A stretch of 64,000 nt of DNA from Thermothielavioides terrestris NRRL 8126. Its lineage: Eukaryota > Ascomycota > Sordariomycetes > Sordariales > Chaetomiaceae. Positions within the stretch are counted from its first letter, which is position 1. Each line of letters starts with the position of its first letter. Under the pieces are notes generated by a model, which was not told the DNA's origin, ran no database searches, and saw only the letters and a program-made list of their open reading frames with translations. Shown in pieces: positions 12,974 to 23,784 of this stretch. The stretch is from the NCBI RefSeq assembly GCF_000226115.1, contig NC_016458.1, positions 2,232,001-2,296,000 on the forward strand, given 5' to 3'. The position numbers and the translations under genes were made by a program.

Positions 12974-14741
12974 TGTGGAGACCGGGAGTCTCGCTCAGGT
13001 CGGGCGAAGAAATGGCATGCCCAGCCTGGCAGGACGCCCTGCTTAAACTAGAAGAACTACCGATGGGTCGCAGTAGTGGAGGGTGAATTGAATTGGGCTG
13101 TAAAGATGCCGACAGCGCGGTATACGACTCGGGGATGCTCGGTTCGGTTGCAAGCCCAGGCGTGAGAGGCTCGGGCTGCCTCCGGCGGCTGTTGTTGGCG
13201 TTGCCCAGCTGGCCTGTCGGCTGTCTTGGATAACTTACAACACCGCAGGCGAATGTGGAGCTCCGGCGCGCGGGACGAGGGAACGCGGGCCCAGAACCGC
13301 GCACTGCTTGCAGCTTCTGACGTTCACGTTGATTTTCTCGCGGAGGCGTCGCCGTCGGGAATCGCGAGGCGTAGGAGGTGGCAGTCAGAATATTTCTAAA
13401 ATTTGTTTTGCCTGTAGCTTTGCACGGCACGAGGCTGCCGATTCTGGGGAAGGTCAAGAAAGGCAATGCTGCGTCTTGGTCCGATGTCAGGGTTAGTATT
13501 ACGCACTTACGGCCGGGCAGCTGGCCAGCAGCTTTGGTGGAGGTTTCGAGAGCTCCTTCCGGAACCGAGCGGCGGGCGGAGCCGGCGGAGCCCTTGGCGG
13601 TTGGCCAGGCGCCAACAAATTCTTCCTAAACAGGTTAGTTCGCCTTAACTTACTGAGTTAGTCACTGACTGAATACACTAACTACCTTAACTTAACTCTT
13701 ACTATTTTGCTACCGAGGTATGTTTGTAATCCATAAATCGAAATGGAAGGTAGGCCTTCAGATTTACTGCATTAGGAGTATCCATGCATGTCCACTGCTC
13801 TCTAGGCAGAGGCAGAGCTTCAGTAATGAACCCAACGAGATCTGATGTGCTGAGAGATCGCAATCCGTTGGTTGGGCAATTTTCCTATCAGGTGAAGACG
13901 GCTGACTTCTCCGTTTGTGGCAGCGCGTCCAGGCAGACCCCGCCTGACCATGATTCCTACCCCGCCGTTCCATTGGCGTCGGGCAGACCAGACACGGCCG
14001 CATGGCGCGCAAACGCTGGGCCGCTGAGTTTGTTGCGGTTTTCTGATATATTCCGGCGCTTCAGCATCCTGTTGCTGCCCGGACTACTCTCTGGCACCAC
14101 GCACAGTGACCAGTTGCGGTATTCTCTGCCGTCGCAAGAGTTCCAGGTTCATTCAGTTGTGTTTTGCATGCTCTCCGCTGGCGCGGTTGCCGCAGCACCC
14201 TAAAGGCTTGGCACTGCGGAAAGCTGCCGCTCCACGGAGGACCCTCCAGCGTCACGTCATCATCAGTGCCTGACCTCCCGCTGCTGCTTGACACGCTGTT
14301 TCTCCCCGAGTCCACCATTGTCTGCCCAAACAAACAGACCACGTTGCCCCAAATCACGAGGCGAATATTGTGTGTGGTCGACGGAGTCACCGATTACTTC
14401 TACGAGTATGCAACCGTGTCATGCAGATCTCATTACCGGGTTTTCAGGCTGCCCGATGGCTGGCTCGGCTCGTTTAAAATGGCCGGGCCGCGCCCTGTGA
14501 TCGCGCGCTGACGCTGTTTGCTTTCCAGCCTTGCACGCCCACACGCCGACTGCCAACGCGCCGCTCAGCATCCCACCGTTTCAAGTCCTCGCGCGGAGTC
14601 GCAACACAATCGACGAGACACTATCTGCCCGCCGCGGTGCAACCGTTCTCGAAGCCAGTCCTATTCAGCGCAGAGCGTCAGCCGTCTCTGTCGCTAGCCC
14701 GAACCTCGGTTAACCCCTCATTGAGTATATCGCGGGGAGCC
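12974..14741. other. Intergenic region between the divergent F-box gene and PKR1
   Basis: This 1.77-kb spacer separates two divergent genes and should hold both promoters and 5' leaders. No coding region is supported. A more A/T-rich stretch with repeated short TTAACTTA-like words lies at about 13630-13745. The in-frame ATG at 14637 upstream of PKR1 gives a sequence unlike the family, so it is treated as leader. Confidence 0.55.
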
Positions 14742-15266
14742 ATGGCATCCTTCTTCGTGGGGCTCTGGGAGTCCATCTTCACGCCCGGCCCGACGCCGAC
14801 GCTGCTCGTGACCACAAACGTCACATTCGCCGCCCTGCAGGTGGTCCTGGCCGCGCTTCTCCTGGCCACATACAGCGTGCACTTTCTGGTGCTGTCGGGG
14901 CTCTGCGGCGGCCTGTGGGCGGCCATCAACTGGTTTGCGCGCGAGCTGAAGGCGCACCAGTTGCAGGAGGAGGAGAAGGCGCGCCGCGCCCTCGCGGCCA
15001 GGCCGTCACCGGCGCTCTCCCCGGACGACAGCGAGACCGAGGTGGAAGCGGCAAAGTCGACGGCAAGCCTGCGCAGGGGACCGCCCGGGCCGGCGCCGTC
15101 TGCGAAGGCGGCGGCCGTCAGCAGCGAGGTGGAGCCCGCCGAGGCACAAGGGGAGCTGAAGCTCAGGACTGTCCAGGAGGTGCCGAGTCTCAGCCAAGGA
15201 CAAAAGAGCGGGGTCAGCACGGAGGACGAGTGGGAGAAGGTGTCGGAGAACGAGAAGGAGAAGTAG
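14742..15266 (+). CDS. PKR1: PKR1, V-type ATPase assembly factor
   Basis: One exon, 174 residues. The first 70 residues match the Pkr1 family as I know it: MASFFVGLWESIFTPGPTPT, then two hydrophobic helices (about residues 20-42 and 44-62) ending in WAAINWFARELK. Pkr1 is an ER membrane protein that helps assemble the V0 sector of the vacuolar proton pump. The C-terminal half is charged, Ala/Pro/Glu-rich and probably disordered, ending EDEWEKVSENEKEK. I chose the ATG at 14742 because the family begins at MASFF and the upstream in-frame ATG adds Ser-rich sequence without family features. YVC1, also vacuolar by family, is nearby but not in any shared unit. Confidence 0.92.
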   Translation: MASFFVGLWESIFTPGPTPTLLVTTNVTFAALQVVLAALLLATYSVHFLVLSGLCGGLWAAINWFARELKAHQLQEEEKARRALAARPSPALSPDDSETEVEAAKSTASLRRGPPGPAPSAKAAAVSSEVEPAEAQGELKLRTVQEVPSLSQGQKSGVSTEDEWEKVSENEKEK

Positions 15267-15939
15267 ACAGGCCCATATTCCTGGGCAGGGTCGGAGGCAA
15301 TGGCGGTGTGGCATTTGGCATATAGCATGACGTGGCTTGGTATCTGAGTTGTATATAACGGAGGCCGGGCTGCGATCTGAGTGTGCATTTAAATGCGCCG
15401 AGTTCCCGGGCCTGGAGAGTAAACCCCGGGAGACTTGAATACAAGTGAAAAGCAAAGTTTGCAAATTTGGAGTGGTTTAACCCGCGCGCTGAACCTGGCG
15501 CCACCTGAGGTGTCTCTCAAATCTCTATGCTACTTTGTGCGGTATTGCAGCTTCCTCAAGGCAGGTTGACGGCGGAAAGTCAGTCTCCTTGGAACAGCGG
15601 ACGGAGCGTACGGAAGGCGGAAGGCGATACAATATTTTACCGCGCACACATGGAACGTCATTGCCCAAGCCGACCCGACCAGCCGGACCGGGAACGCAAG
15701 CGGAGCCGACCACGTGATCATAAATTTCAGGCTTGGCAGCGATCAAATGCTTGGACCTCCATCAGCCTCGCCGCGAACCAAGGTACTTCAGGAATACCGC
15801 CATACAGAACCAGTTCGAGCTGAGACACGCTCAACTGCGGCCAAACTTTACAATTTCCACTTCCGTCTCTCCGACCTTCACACGCAAGACAACGGGTTGA
15901 TACCGGAGCAGGCCGCCTGTCTCCACCAAACCCATCAAG
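15267..15939. other. Spacer between PKR1 and SMD1
   Basis: A 673-bp spacer holding the PKR1 3' end and the SMD1 promoter and leader. A CACGTGATC element lies at about 15712-15720, roughly 220 bp before the SMD1 start; CACGTG is an E-box/Cbf1-type core, and any role here is inference. No further gene seen. Confidence 0.5.
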
Positions 15940-16423
15940 ATGAAGCTGGTCAGGTAAGCCATGTTATGCTTTCTCTCACCGTTTCCTGCCCTGCTGCCTG
16001 CACATGCACTCGCCGACTGCGCTGCGCCTGCGGAGTGCTGACCCTTCTCTCTCGGCCACCCGCGCACACAGGTTCCTGATGAAATGCGCCAACGAGACGG
16101 TCACGATCGAGCTCAAGAACGGCACCGTCGTGCACGGCACCATCGCGTCCGTGTCGCCGCAGATGAACACGGCGCTGCGCAACGTCAAGATGACCCCCAA
16201 GGGCCAGGACGCCATCTCGCTCGAGACGCTCAACGTGCGCGGCAGCACGATCCGCTACTTCATCCTGCCAGACTCCCTCCCGCTCGACACCCTGCTGATC
16301 GACGACGCGCCCAAGCCCAAGAACAAGGCCCGCAAGGAGGCCGATCGCGGCGGCCGCGGCGGACGCGGCGGGAGGGGGCGGGGGCGTGGCGGACGCGGTG
16401 GCCGTGGGAGAGGGAGGGGTTAA
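15940..16423 (+). CDS. SMD1: Small nuclear ribonucleoprotein Sm D1
   Basis: Exons 15940-15953 and 16072-16423 give 121 residues; the human protein is about 119. The protein reads [19 protein letters not shown], then the Sm1 motif with [21 protein letters not shown] and the Sm2 motif with [18 protein letters not shown]. It ends in an RG/RGG-rich tail (about residues 97-121), the usual site of arginine methylation in Sm D1. It is a core subunit of the Sm ring on spliceosomal snRNAs. The first coding exon is only 14 nt, and the 118-nt intron (GTAAGC...ACACAG) splits codon 5. It converges with MTQ2 across 478 bp. Confidence 0.96.
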
Positions 16424-16901
16424 GGGGTGCATGTCGGGAGGCTGGGCATTGATGGGCTGGATTGGGTTGCGCTGGGGCGCATTGCAGTTTTGGCTCTGCG
16501 CTGGCGGGTCGCGCGGTTTTGGCCCGAGGCTGTCTTCCGGTATCAAGCGGCGGGGAGGGGGGGGAATAAATCTGGTCAACCACGAGGATGGTCGCAAGCC
16601 CGATGCGGGAACGTCGAGAAAAAAAACGGACAAGGGGCTAGACTATGCCGGCTGGGTCTGATGTGGACGGAGTTGTCTTCTTTTTTTTTGGTGATAGCTG
16701 CCCAACATCTATGGGCGGCAGGCAACTATGGGCGTTCTAGGATGGACTGAAAAGTAGCCAGCATGGCAGCCAGCATGGCATGTCACGGAGAATAGACCGA
16801 ATCGTCTGCTGGCGGTTCCCGCTCCGAGACGGTAGCGGCAGATAACCGCAAACAATACGCCCCCGCTTCCCCCCTGCCATTCGACGTTACCCATGTGACT
16901 A
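16424..16901. other. Convergent intergenic region SMD1/MTQ2
   Basis: The 3' regions of two convergent genes. It contains a T-rich run near 16680-16690 and no coding region I can support. Confidence 0.5.
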
Positions 16902-18005
16902 CTACGCCCTCCATATCCTCACGATTTGCAGCTTCTCCCACCCGGCCTGCTTCCCACTCGATCCGACCGTCTCCGCCCTCCACCTGCCGCCGCCCTCCAT
17001 CTGCCTGATCCTCTCCTTCACCTCCTCCGGTCTGTTCTGCGCGCACAGCAGCAGATACGCCACGCCGCGGTCCGACAGCACCGCCGGCAGCGCCGCAATC
17101 ACCCGCTCCGTGACCTCCATCCCGTCCTTCCCGCCCGCGTAGCTCAGCGCCAGCAGTGCCGAGTCTTCTTCGAACGTCGTCCTCATCCTCTCTCCGTCTC
17201 CGTCTCCGCCGCCGCCCCCTCCCGCCGCCGCCGGCACCGCCGGCACCTCCTCGGTCGGCACGTACGGCGGGTTAAACACCAGCACGTCCACCGTGCCGGG
17301 GCGCACCGCCCCGACGAGATCGCCTTGCGCCACGCCGAGGAAGTACCCGGCCGTGTCTCCTGCCTCACCCTCCCCCTCGCCCTCCTCCTCCATTTCCTCC
17401 TCCTGCTGCCCGCCGTCGTCGTTCTCCCCGGTCCCACCCTCATCACCAGCAGCACCAGAACCTCCAGCAGCACCACCACCACTACCACCCCCATCAGCAT
17501 CACCCCCGCTTCTCCTCCTCCTCCCCTTCCTCCTCCTCGGCACCGAGGAAGCCGCCACGGCCTTGCGCACCGTCTCGCGCGTCGCGCGGCACGCGAAGCG
17601 GTTGACGTCGATGCCGAGCGCGAGCACGTCGCGGCGGCCGCCGAACAGCGCGGCGGCGTGGGCCGTGGCGAAGGCCAGCACGACGCCGGAGCCGGGGCCG
17701 ATCTCGAGGAGCAGCAGCGGTGCGGAGGCTGTCGTTGCCGTGGCCCTGCTGGCCGTGGCTGTTGCCGTCGCCGTGGTCGTGCCAGATAAGGGGTGTGGGG
17801 ACAAAGATGATGATGACGGTGGAGATGGTGTGGTGGTGGTGGTCGTGGTAGTGGTGGTCGTGGTCGTGGTGACCGCCGGGAAGTGCGCGGCGAGAAAGGC
17901 GGTCTCGGACGCGGACGACAGCGTGTCCAGCAGCAGGAAGGAGTCCTCGGCCGGCTCGTAGACGCGCTCGTAGGGCACGTGGGAGGTGCACGGAGTGGGC
18001 AGCAT
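16902..18005 (-). CDS. MTQ2: MTQ2-type eRF1 glutamine N5-methyltransferase
   Basis: One exon, 367 residues, larger than usual for the family. The N-terminus MLPTPCTSHV..YERVYEPAEDSFLLLDTL is the Mtq2/HEMK2 start. The SAM-binding motif LLLLEIGPGSG is at residues 97-107, an acidic GIDVN at about 131-135, and the catalytic NPPY at 245-248. With Trm112 this enzyme methylates the GGQ glutamine of release factor eRF1. Two low-complexity insertions explain the extra length: a Thr-rich segment (about 46-95, including 14 Thr in a row) and a Gly- then Glu-rich segment (about 157-217). A Gly-rich loop also follows NPPY (about 258-272). These lie between conserved strands, so activity is probably kept (inference). 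Confidence 0.93.
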   Translation of the reverse strand: MLPTPCTSHVPYERVYEPAEDSFLLLDTLSSASETAFLAAHFPAVTTTTTTTTTTTTTTPSPPSSSSLSPHPLSGTTTATATATASRATATTASAPLLLLEIGPGSGVVLAFATAHAAALFGGRRDVLALGIDVNRFACRATRETVRKAVAASSVPRRRKGRRRRSGGDADGGGSGGGAAGGSGAAGDEGGTGENDDGGQQEEEMEEEGEGEGEAGDTAGYFLGVAQGDLVGAVRPGTVDVLVFNPPYVPTEEVPAVPAAAGGGGGGDGDGERMRTTFEEDSALLALSYAGGKDGMEVTERVIAALPAVLSDRGVAYLLLCAQNRPEEVKERIRQMEGGGRWRAETVGSSGKQAGWEKLQIVRIWRA

Positions 18006-18638
18006 TGTGGGTTTTTTATTGTTGACTTGTTTCTGGCGGCGGGTTGTAAAAAGAGGGGCGTGCGGGTGGTGATGGCTTCGGTTTTGGGGACGGTTGTGGC
18101 AAGAGAGAGGTGAGCTGCGAGTGAGCGATATGAGTTGTAAATGAGTGCTTTGAAAGTGCTTTGAAAATTCGGCGGGTGGGGCACTTGAGAGGGTGTAAGT
18201 CCTCTGACGGGAGACTTGTTTCCCATAAGTTTTAAGTTGTCTCTTTCAATGTCAAGTGAAAATGTAACTGGAGTACACAGCACTATTCAAGCTTTGTTTT
18301 CGCCTGAATGAGTGGCGGGTGCTCTATTTGCCCGTGTTTACCTGCAAGTATAATGAACCTGTCTAGCCGCGCTGTACTGAGGCACAACTGCCGAAGAGCC
18401 TCTCGACAACAACAATACAGCTTTTAGCATTCACATCTTCGACTCACTTTCCCAACTCTTGATTAGTGCCAACTTGACTTTGCCAACTTGACTTTACTCA
18501 TGAATCGGGGTCTGTTGCTAAGCAAGTCAGCCGTCACCCTCTGCGGCCGCAGCCCCTCGCAACGTGAGCTAGGTCACCCCTGAGCGAGCACCACCCCCTA
18601 CCCCAACCGCCAACACATCACCTCCTATCCGGCCTACA
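18006..18638. other. Promoter region of MTQ2 and 3' side of the CGH gene
   Basis: A 633-bp spacer. It should hold the MTQ2 promoter and leader and the 3' untranslated region of the small Cys/His gene. A direct repeat of about 13 bases (GCCAACTTGACTT) occurs at about 18468-18493. No gene is supported. Confidence 0.5.
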
Positions 18639-19119
18639 TCACATCAACGAACACACAATATCACACCCAGGATCCGCCGCGTCCGGCCCCAGCCCCCAGC
18701 GGAACCCGTAGCGCACCTTGGCCACCATACGCGTCTGGTTGCGATCATACACCCCGCCGAGGTCACTGCACATTCAGTCAGCCAGTCAGTCAGTAAGCAC
18801 ACAGACAGGCCAGCACAAGCGAGGCCGTTTTTGTTTTTCCACACACGGCAGCTTTGACCACGGAAGAAGGAAATGAACAGAACACAAGTGAAAATAAGAA
18901 AGTAAAAACAGCAGGGTAGGAAGGGAAGAAAAAAAAAAAAAGGACGCACCACTTCGGACAGAGCTCGCCCTGCGCCACCAGCCGCGACGGCAGCGGCCGC
19001 GCCCGGCCGTCGACAAACCCCGGGCAGGTGTCGAAGCCCATGCCCGGGCCGCACGGCACGGCGATGGTGGCCCAGCGGTGCCCGCAGTGGAAGTCGCGGT
19101 AGTGGGTGACGACGCACAT
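18639..19119 (-). CDS. Small Cys/His-rich CGH-type protein, function unknown
   Basis: Exons 19119-18950 and 18765-18639 give 98 residues. The N-terminus MCVVTHYRDFHCGHRW is followed by VPCGPGMGFDTCPGF, then a C-x2-C pair (CPKC) formed across the splice junction, DRNQTRMVAKVRYGFRWGLGP and a last pair of Cys in DPGCDIVCSL. Seven or more Cys plus His suggest a small zinc-binding fold. There is no signal peptide. The 184-nt intron has donor GTGCGT and acceptor TGCAG, and it restores the C-x2-C motif, which supports the model. I recognise this as a fungal small-protein type but know no function. A second gene of the same layout lies at 60056-60697. Confidence 0.75.
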
Positions 19120-19771
19120 TTCTGTTCACTGGCTCCGTTTCTTCGTTGCCGTTTCCTTTCCTTTCCTTTCCTTTTCTTTCGTTTCTCGACCTCGACCGGA
19201 GGAGGGGGCGGGGGAGGGAATATTGGGAGTTTTTGCTGCAGTGGTGGAAGGAGGTTGGGGTAGTTTATCCTGAATCGTCTCTGCTGCTGCTGCTGCCGCC
19301 GCCGTTGTTTCTGCTCTGCTGCTGCTGCTGTCGTCGTGGAAACCCCGATGTTGCAGGACGCGCAGCGAAAGGTGGTAACACCGATGCGTGTGTAGGTATC
19401 TATCTCAGAGTCGAGGACGTGTGAGAGCACTTTTGGGAAGGCGCAGGCCTCATGAACTGTGATGTTGTGTGTTTACTTACGTTTGGAACGTCAGGCGGGT
19501 TGGGCTGCCCAGGTCACGAACGAGAAGTACAAAGAGGCTTAAGTCCCTCCACAGCTTCGCGATCGATAGGACCTCAACATACCACGAGGATCCGGACGAG
19601 ACACAGCACAGCAGAGCACAGCTTCCATTGCCATACCAAAGTGCGGACTGGACAAAGCACAGCGCTGATCAACGCCCAGCAATGCAAATCCAAACGGATG
19701 CAGCCCCCTTCCCCGGTTCCCTATATCCATCCCATTGCATCCCATCTCACCTTCCCCGACAGCGGGCACGG
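19120..19771. other. Spacer between the CGH gene and YVC1
   Basis: The promoter side of the small Cys/His gene and the 3' side of YVC1. It contains a TTTCC/TTTTC-type pyrimidine tract at about 19150-19185 and a CTG/CCG-rich microsatellite-like stretch at about 19280-19335. No coding region is supported. Confidence 0.5.
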
Positions 19772-22700
19772 TCACTCCTCCTCCGCCTCACGATTCAGCT
19801 CCGCCAACGACTTCCGCCGCCCGCGCGCCTGCCTCTCCCCTTCCCCTGCCCCCTCATCCAGCCCATCCCGCTCCCCCGGCCCGAATACAGACCCAGACCT
19901 CCCATCACCACCACCGCCGCCACCACCGCCGCCACCGCCGCCACTGCCATCCACACCCGCCAGCTTCTCCAGCAGCTGCTGGATCCTGGCCACGCTGCCC
20001 TCCAGCGCCTCCAGCCGGGCGACGATGTCGCTCACCTCGTCGCTCTCGCCCAGCACCCCCTGCAGCTCGGCCCGCAGGCCGGGGAAGGGCGCGATGCTGT
20101 CCCGCCGGCCGATCACGCGGGGTCCGCCTTGTTGCGCCGCCGAGGCCGGGGCCGGGGCCGGGGTCGGGGCCGGGACTTGTCCTGCTGCTGTTGTTGTTGC
20201 TGTTGCTGCTGGTTGTGGTGGCTTACCAAGCTCGGGAGAAGGCAGAGACGGGGGTGGCTGTTGCGGCTGTGGCTGTTGGAACTGCGGCGGCTGCGGCGGC
20301 TGCTGCTGCTGTGTTCGTGACGCCGACTGGCCGGCCCCAGCCCCCTCGACGGGCGGCGCGGGCGCTCGGGCCGACGCAAACTGCCTGCGGATGAGGTGGC
20401 GCGTCATGTCGTCGTCGGTGGCGATCTCGTTGAGCACCGAGTCCGGCAGCGGCACCTCGAAGACGGTGGAGATGTCGCTGTGCGCGCTGATGCGCCAGCG
20501 GTCCCAGAAGCGCCGGCGGAGCCGGATGGTGGTGTGGCCCTTGGAGAGGCTCGGCGCCGGCGACAGCGGCGGGAGCTTGTGCGGCGAGAGCGAGCGGCGC
20601 TCGGCCAGCGCGATCACGAGCAGGATCGGCAGGTTGATGAGGCGCACCGACATGACGTGGATCTTGTGGAACCAGCGCGGCGAGACGCAGAACTTCAGCG
20701 GCACGAGCAGCAGGATGGCGAGGATGTTGAATGGCGGCGGGTACGCGAAGATGGCGTCGCCCTTGACGCCTTCCAGGGTCATCACGGCGCGGCGGAACTG
20801 GATCTCGGCCGGCGCGTTGTTGACAATGTGGCTGAAGGTCGTCGACAGCATGGACACGAGGATGGTCAGGAAGAGCGTATTCCCCAGGAAGGCAAAGGTG
20901 ATCATGAGGGACGGGCCGAGGATCCTGTGGAAGTCGGTCTGGATAGGTAATGCTGTTAGCCGTCGGGGTAGTGCGTGTGTCATGGGGCATGACAAACCGA
21001 GTGTTGGATGCCGGACCCGTCCAGGCCGAACCAGATGTATATCATCCACTTGCTGATGGTCCTGCTTGCGTGTCAGCCAAGCTCGCTCCCGACGCACGTT
21101 TTGGACCACACTTACGCGGGACCGAAGCTACCGTTGCCGAGCCAAAACAACGACAGCAGGAAGCCAAGGAAGCACCAGGCAGCCAGGCCCGACAGCAGGG
21201 CGAAGTCGGACATCATGGACCGGAGAGACAGGAAGACCAGGTTGTCTGAGAGCAGGTTGAAAGCCAGCCGGGGCACCAGCACCGGCGCGCCGATGGCCAG
21301 GACGTCTAGCGCCTGCTGCCCGGCCTCGAGGCTCCCCGTGCTCCAGCCGTAGAGGCGAAGGACCAGGTAGACCCAGTAGATGATGGAAAACGTGACGTCG
21401 AGGAAGGACCACAGGTTCTGCGCATACACGTCCCTAGGTAGTCACCGGAATGTCAGCCAAGAGATTCCCCCCTGAATCAGGGGTGTTTAGCTTGGTTCTG
21501 CATACCATCCGTGTTCTAACAGCGTGGCAAACTGGTCGAGCACCCACCCCAAGGCGTAGACGGTAAAGCACACCTCGAGGGTGCTGATCCGGGCCGCGTC
21601 GCGCTCGCTCATAAAGGCGAGATACAGTCCCAGCAGCACCACGAAGTGCATGATCTCGAGGTAGTTCCTGGTCCGCGGCACGACCAGGCGGTATTGATTG
21701 AGCAGGGGCGCCTCGCGGGGGTTGTACAGCGAGATGGGCCGCTGCTTGTAGCGGTCGGGGATGATGTCCATGAAGCTCGAGGGCGTGTAAATGACACGGC
21801 CTTCGTAGATGGCGTCGACGCTTTTTTGCACGTTGTGCATTCTGTCAGCCACCACAGCAACAGGCAAGCCTTGCGTAGGGAGGAGGGGACGGGGGGAAGG
21901 GGGGGATAGAAGACGAAAGACTTACATCTTCTGGCAGCTCGTCGATGCCAAAAAGATGCGGCTCTCGCTCAGGATGGCCACCTCCAGGGCGGGCAGCGTG
22001 CGGTTCGGGGCCGTCGACGCGCCGACCTCGCGGCGGATCTCCTCGGGGGCGTTCTGGAAGGGCTCGAAGCCGGCGATGAGGATGTGGGCCAGCACCAGCA
22101 GGTTCCGCGGGCCTTCGTTGTCCTCGTTGAAGCGGCGCAGGATGCGGGTGGCGATCAGCTCGCACAGCATGGCGCGCGTGTAGTTGACGTTCTGGCGGTT
22201 GCTCAGGTGGGCCTGCTCGGCCAGGAACTGGGCGCGGTTGACCAGCAGGCAGTAGACGATGGAGATGTCGTCCTGCTCGTACAGCTTGTCGACGAGCGGG
22301 CGCAGCACGCTGACGTTGAGGCGCACGTCGCGCAGCTGGTCCAGCGACAGGTAGTCCTCGACGACCGAGATGATGTCGCGGCGGATGCGGTGGATGGTCG
22401 TGTAGACGGGCAGGTGGCGGTGCGGCGAGTTGTGCGGGCCCGGGCCGGGCCCCGTGCCGTAGCTGTAGCAGCTGAAGACCTCGCCGTCGAGGTTGTGCGG
22501 GAAGGCAGCCCGCTGCGGGAGGAGCGGGCGGCGCTCGGGCGGCTCTTGGATCCGGATGGCCTGGTGGCGGAAGCCTCCCGGGGCGGCGGCAGCGGGGGCG
22601 GCGGCGCTGTTCTGGGCCGGAGCGGCGGGTGTCAGACCCGTCACCCCCGTTCCGGCCCGGCAGTTGCTGCGCGTGTTGCGGCGCGTGTTGCTGTCGTGGC

Positions 22701-22776
22701 TGTCATTGCTGTTCCTCCTGGTGCTGCCACCGTCGCTGCTGGTTTGGCTGCCGCTATCGCTACTGCTGCTGGACAT
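19772..22776 (-). CDS. YVC1: YVC1/TRP-type vacuolar cation channel
   Basis: Model: exons 22776-21926, 21841-21506, 21433-21116, 21061-20998 and 20938-19772, 911 residues. The cytosolic N-terminus has a Ser/Asn-rich head, then a helical region (YTTIHRIRRDIISVVEDYLSL and ARILRRFNEDNEGPRNLLVL). Six hydrophobic segments follow, including YLEIMHFVVLLGLYLAFM, VCFTVYALGWVLDQFATLL, FSIIYWVYLVLRLYG and the last helix ITFAFLGNTLFLTILVSML. The pore loop IWFGLDGSG sits before that last helix. This is the layout of the fungal vacuolar Ca2+ release channel Yvc1/TRPY1. The long tail has Pro/Gln runs, an about 18-residue coiled-coil-like segment (IVARLEALEGSVARIQQLL) and a Gly-rich run. Intron 4 uses a GTTTGT donor. 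The ATG at 22776 begins a plausible MSSSSSDSG start; an upstream in-frame frame adds 89 residues that look like leader. Confidence 0.9.
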
Positions 22777-23784
22777 GAAGACGGGCCCGGGGCTGAGCCG
22801 CCGAAGCCCCGGTCTCTTGCCAGTAACCCTTTCGCCGGCCGTGGCGGTTGGTCCTTTGGCCTCCAATTGCTGTGGCCGAGCTCTGATGCCGCGTTCAGCA
22901 GGGGTAGGCAAGCCTTTCGAGAGGCCAAAGTGCGTGCAATGCGAACCAATGTGAGGAAGAAAGGGGAGAAGGAGGAAGAAGAGGAGGAGGACGCAATTAC
23001 GGATGTGATTTTTCAGATTCCGTTGCTGCAAGGGAGACACCAAGCTTGGAAATAGCTATTCCGCATAAAACTGGTGCGAGTGCCCTCTACTGTGTAGCGA
23101 CCCTAACGTTAACCTAAATTTCGTGACCTTCATGAGGTCATTCTTGTATCGGGCAGGTGAACTGAATGAACCACGATGGGGGCCGTGCTTGCTCCCGTGT
23201 TGGCCCCAGCGGGGCAGAGAAGTACTCCGTAGGACGACTTGGGACGGGGGCTAAGGAAGCTCGCTGTGCCCCACTCACAACAAAGAGCAACAACGCCTTC
23301 ACTCATGATGCTGCTGCTTTGTTTGGTTGACACTCGCCTGGACTGCAGCGGGTTACCGCATTTTGGAGATATCGCGATCCCACAAAACCCAATTGGGAAG
23401 GAAACCAGCCCCAGGACGGAGTACAGAATACTCCGGCCCGCTCTATGTGGGACTATCAACCTTTAATCGTCAAGCCTCCATGGTTAGCAGGAATCTCAAC
23501 TGAGTGGCGCCGCAGCTGACGAGATGGGAACGGTGAGTCCAAGTTGTCTGGTCCCTTCCCTTCATCAGCCCAACAGCCCTGTACACTAGCAGGGCTCTGC
23601 ATGCTATTGACTTCACAGAGAACTCGATGAGCAGGCACATGCCACTCGAACAGCGATGGGGGCAACGGCCGTCGGGGCGAGACAAAAGGAGGCTGTATTG
23701 GGGGGCTAATGCACAGGTATGTGTATGGACACGGGCACAACAAAGGGAATCTCTCTCGCTCTACCGCTCCGTCAGAGCAACTGT
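22777..23784. other. Spacer between YVC1 and ATP4
   Basis: A 1.0-kb spacer with the YVC1 promoter and leader and the ATP4 3' region. A TACTCCGTA 9-mer lies at 23223-23231, with a related GGAGTACAGAATACTCC inverted repeat near 23417-23435. No gene is supported. Confidence 0.5.

Noticed and set aside
19769..20394. Large open frames opposite and in other phases of YVC1 (for example 19735-20394)
   Set aside because: Shadows of a GC-rich, repeat-coding exon; no domain.
22777..23043. N-terminal extension of YVC1 by 89 residues
   Set aside because: The sequence does not look conserved, and MSSSSSDSG gives a natural start; treated as 5' leader.
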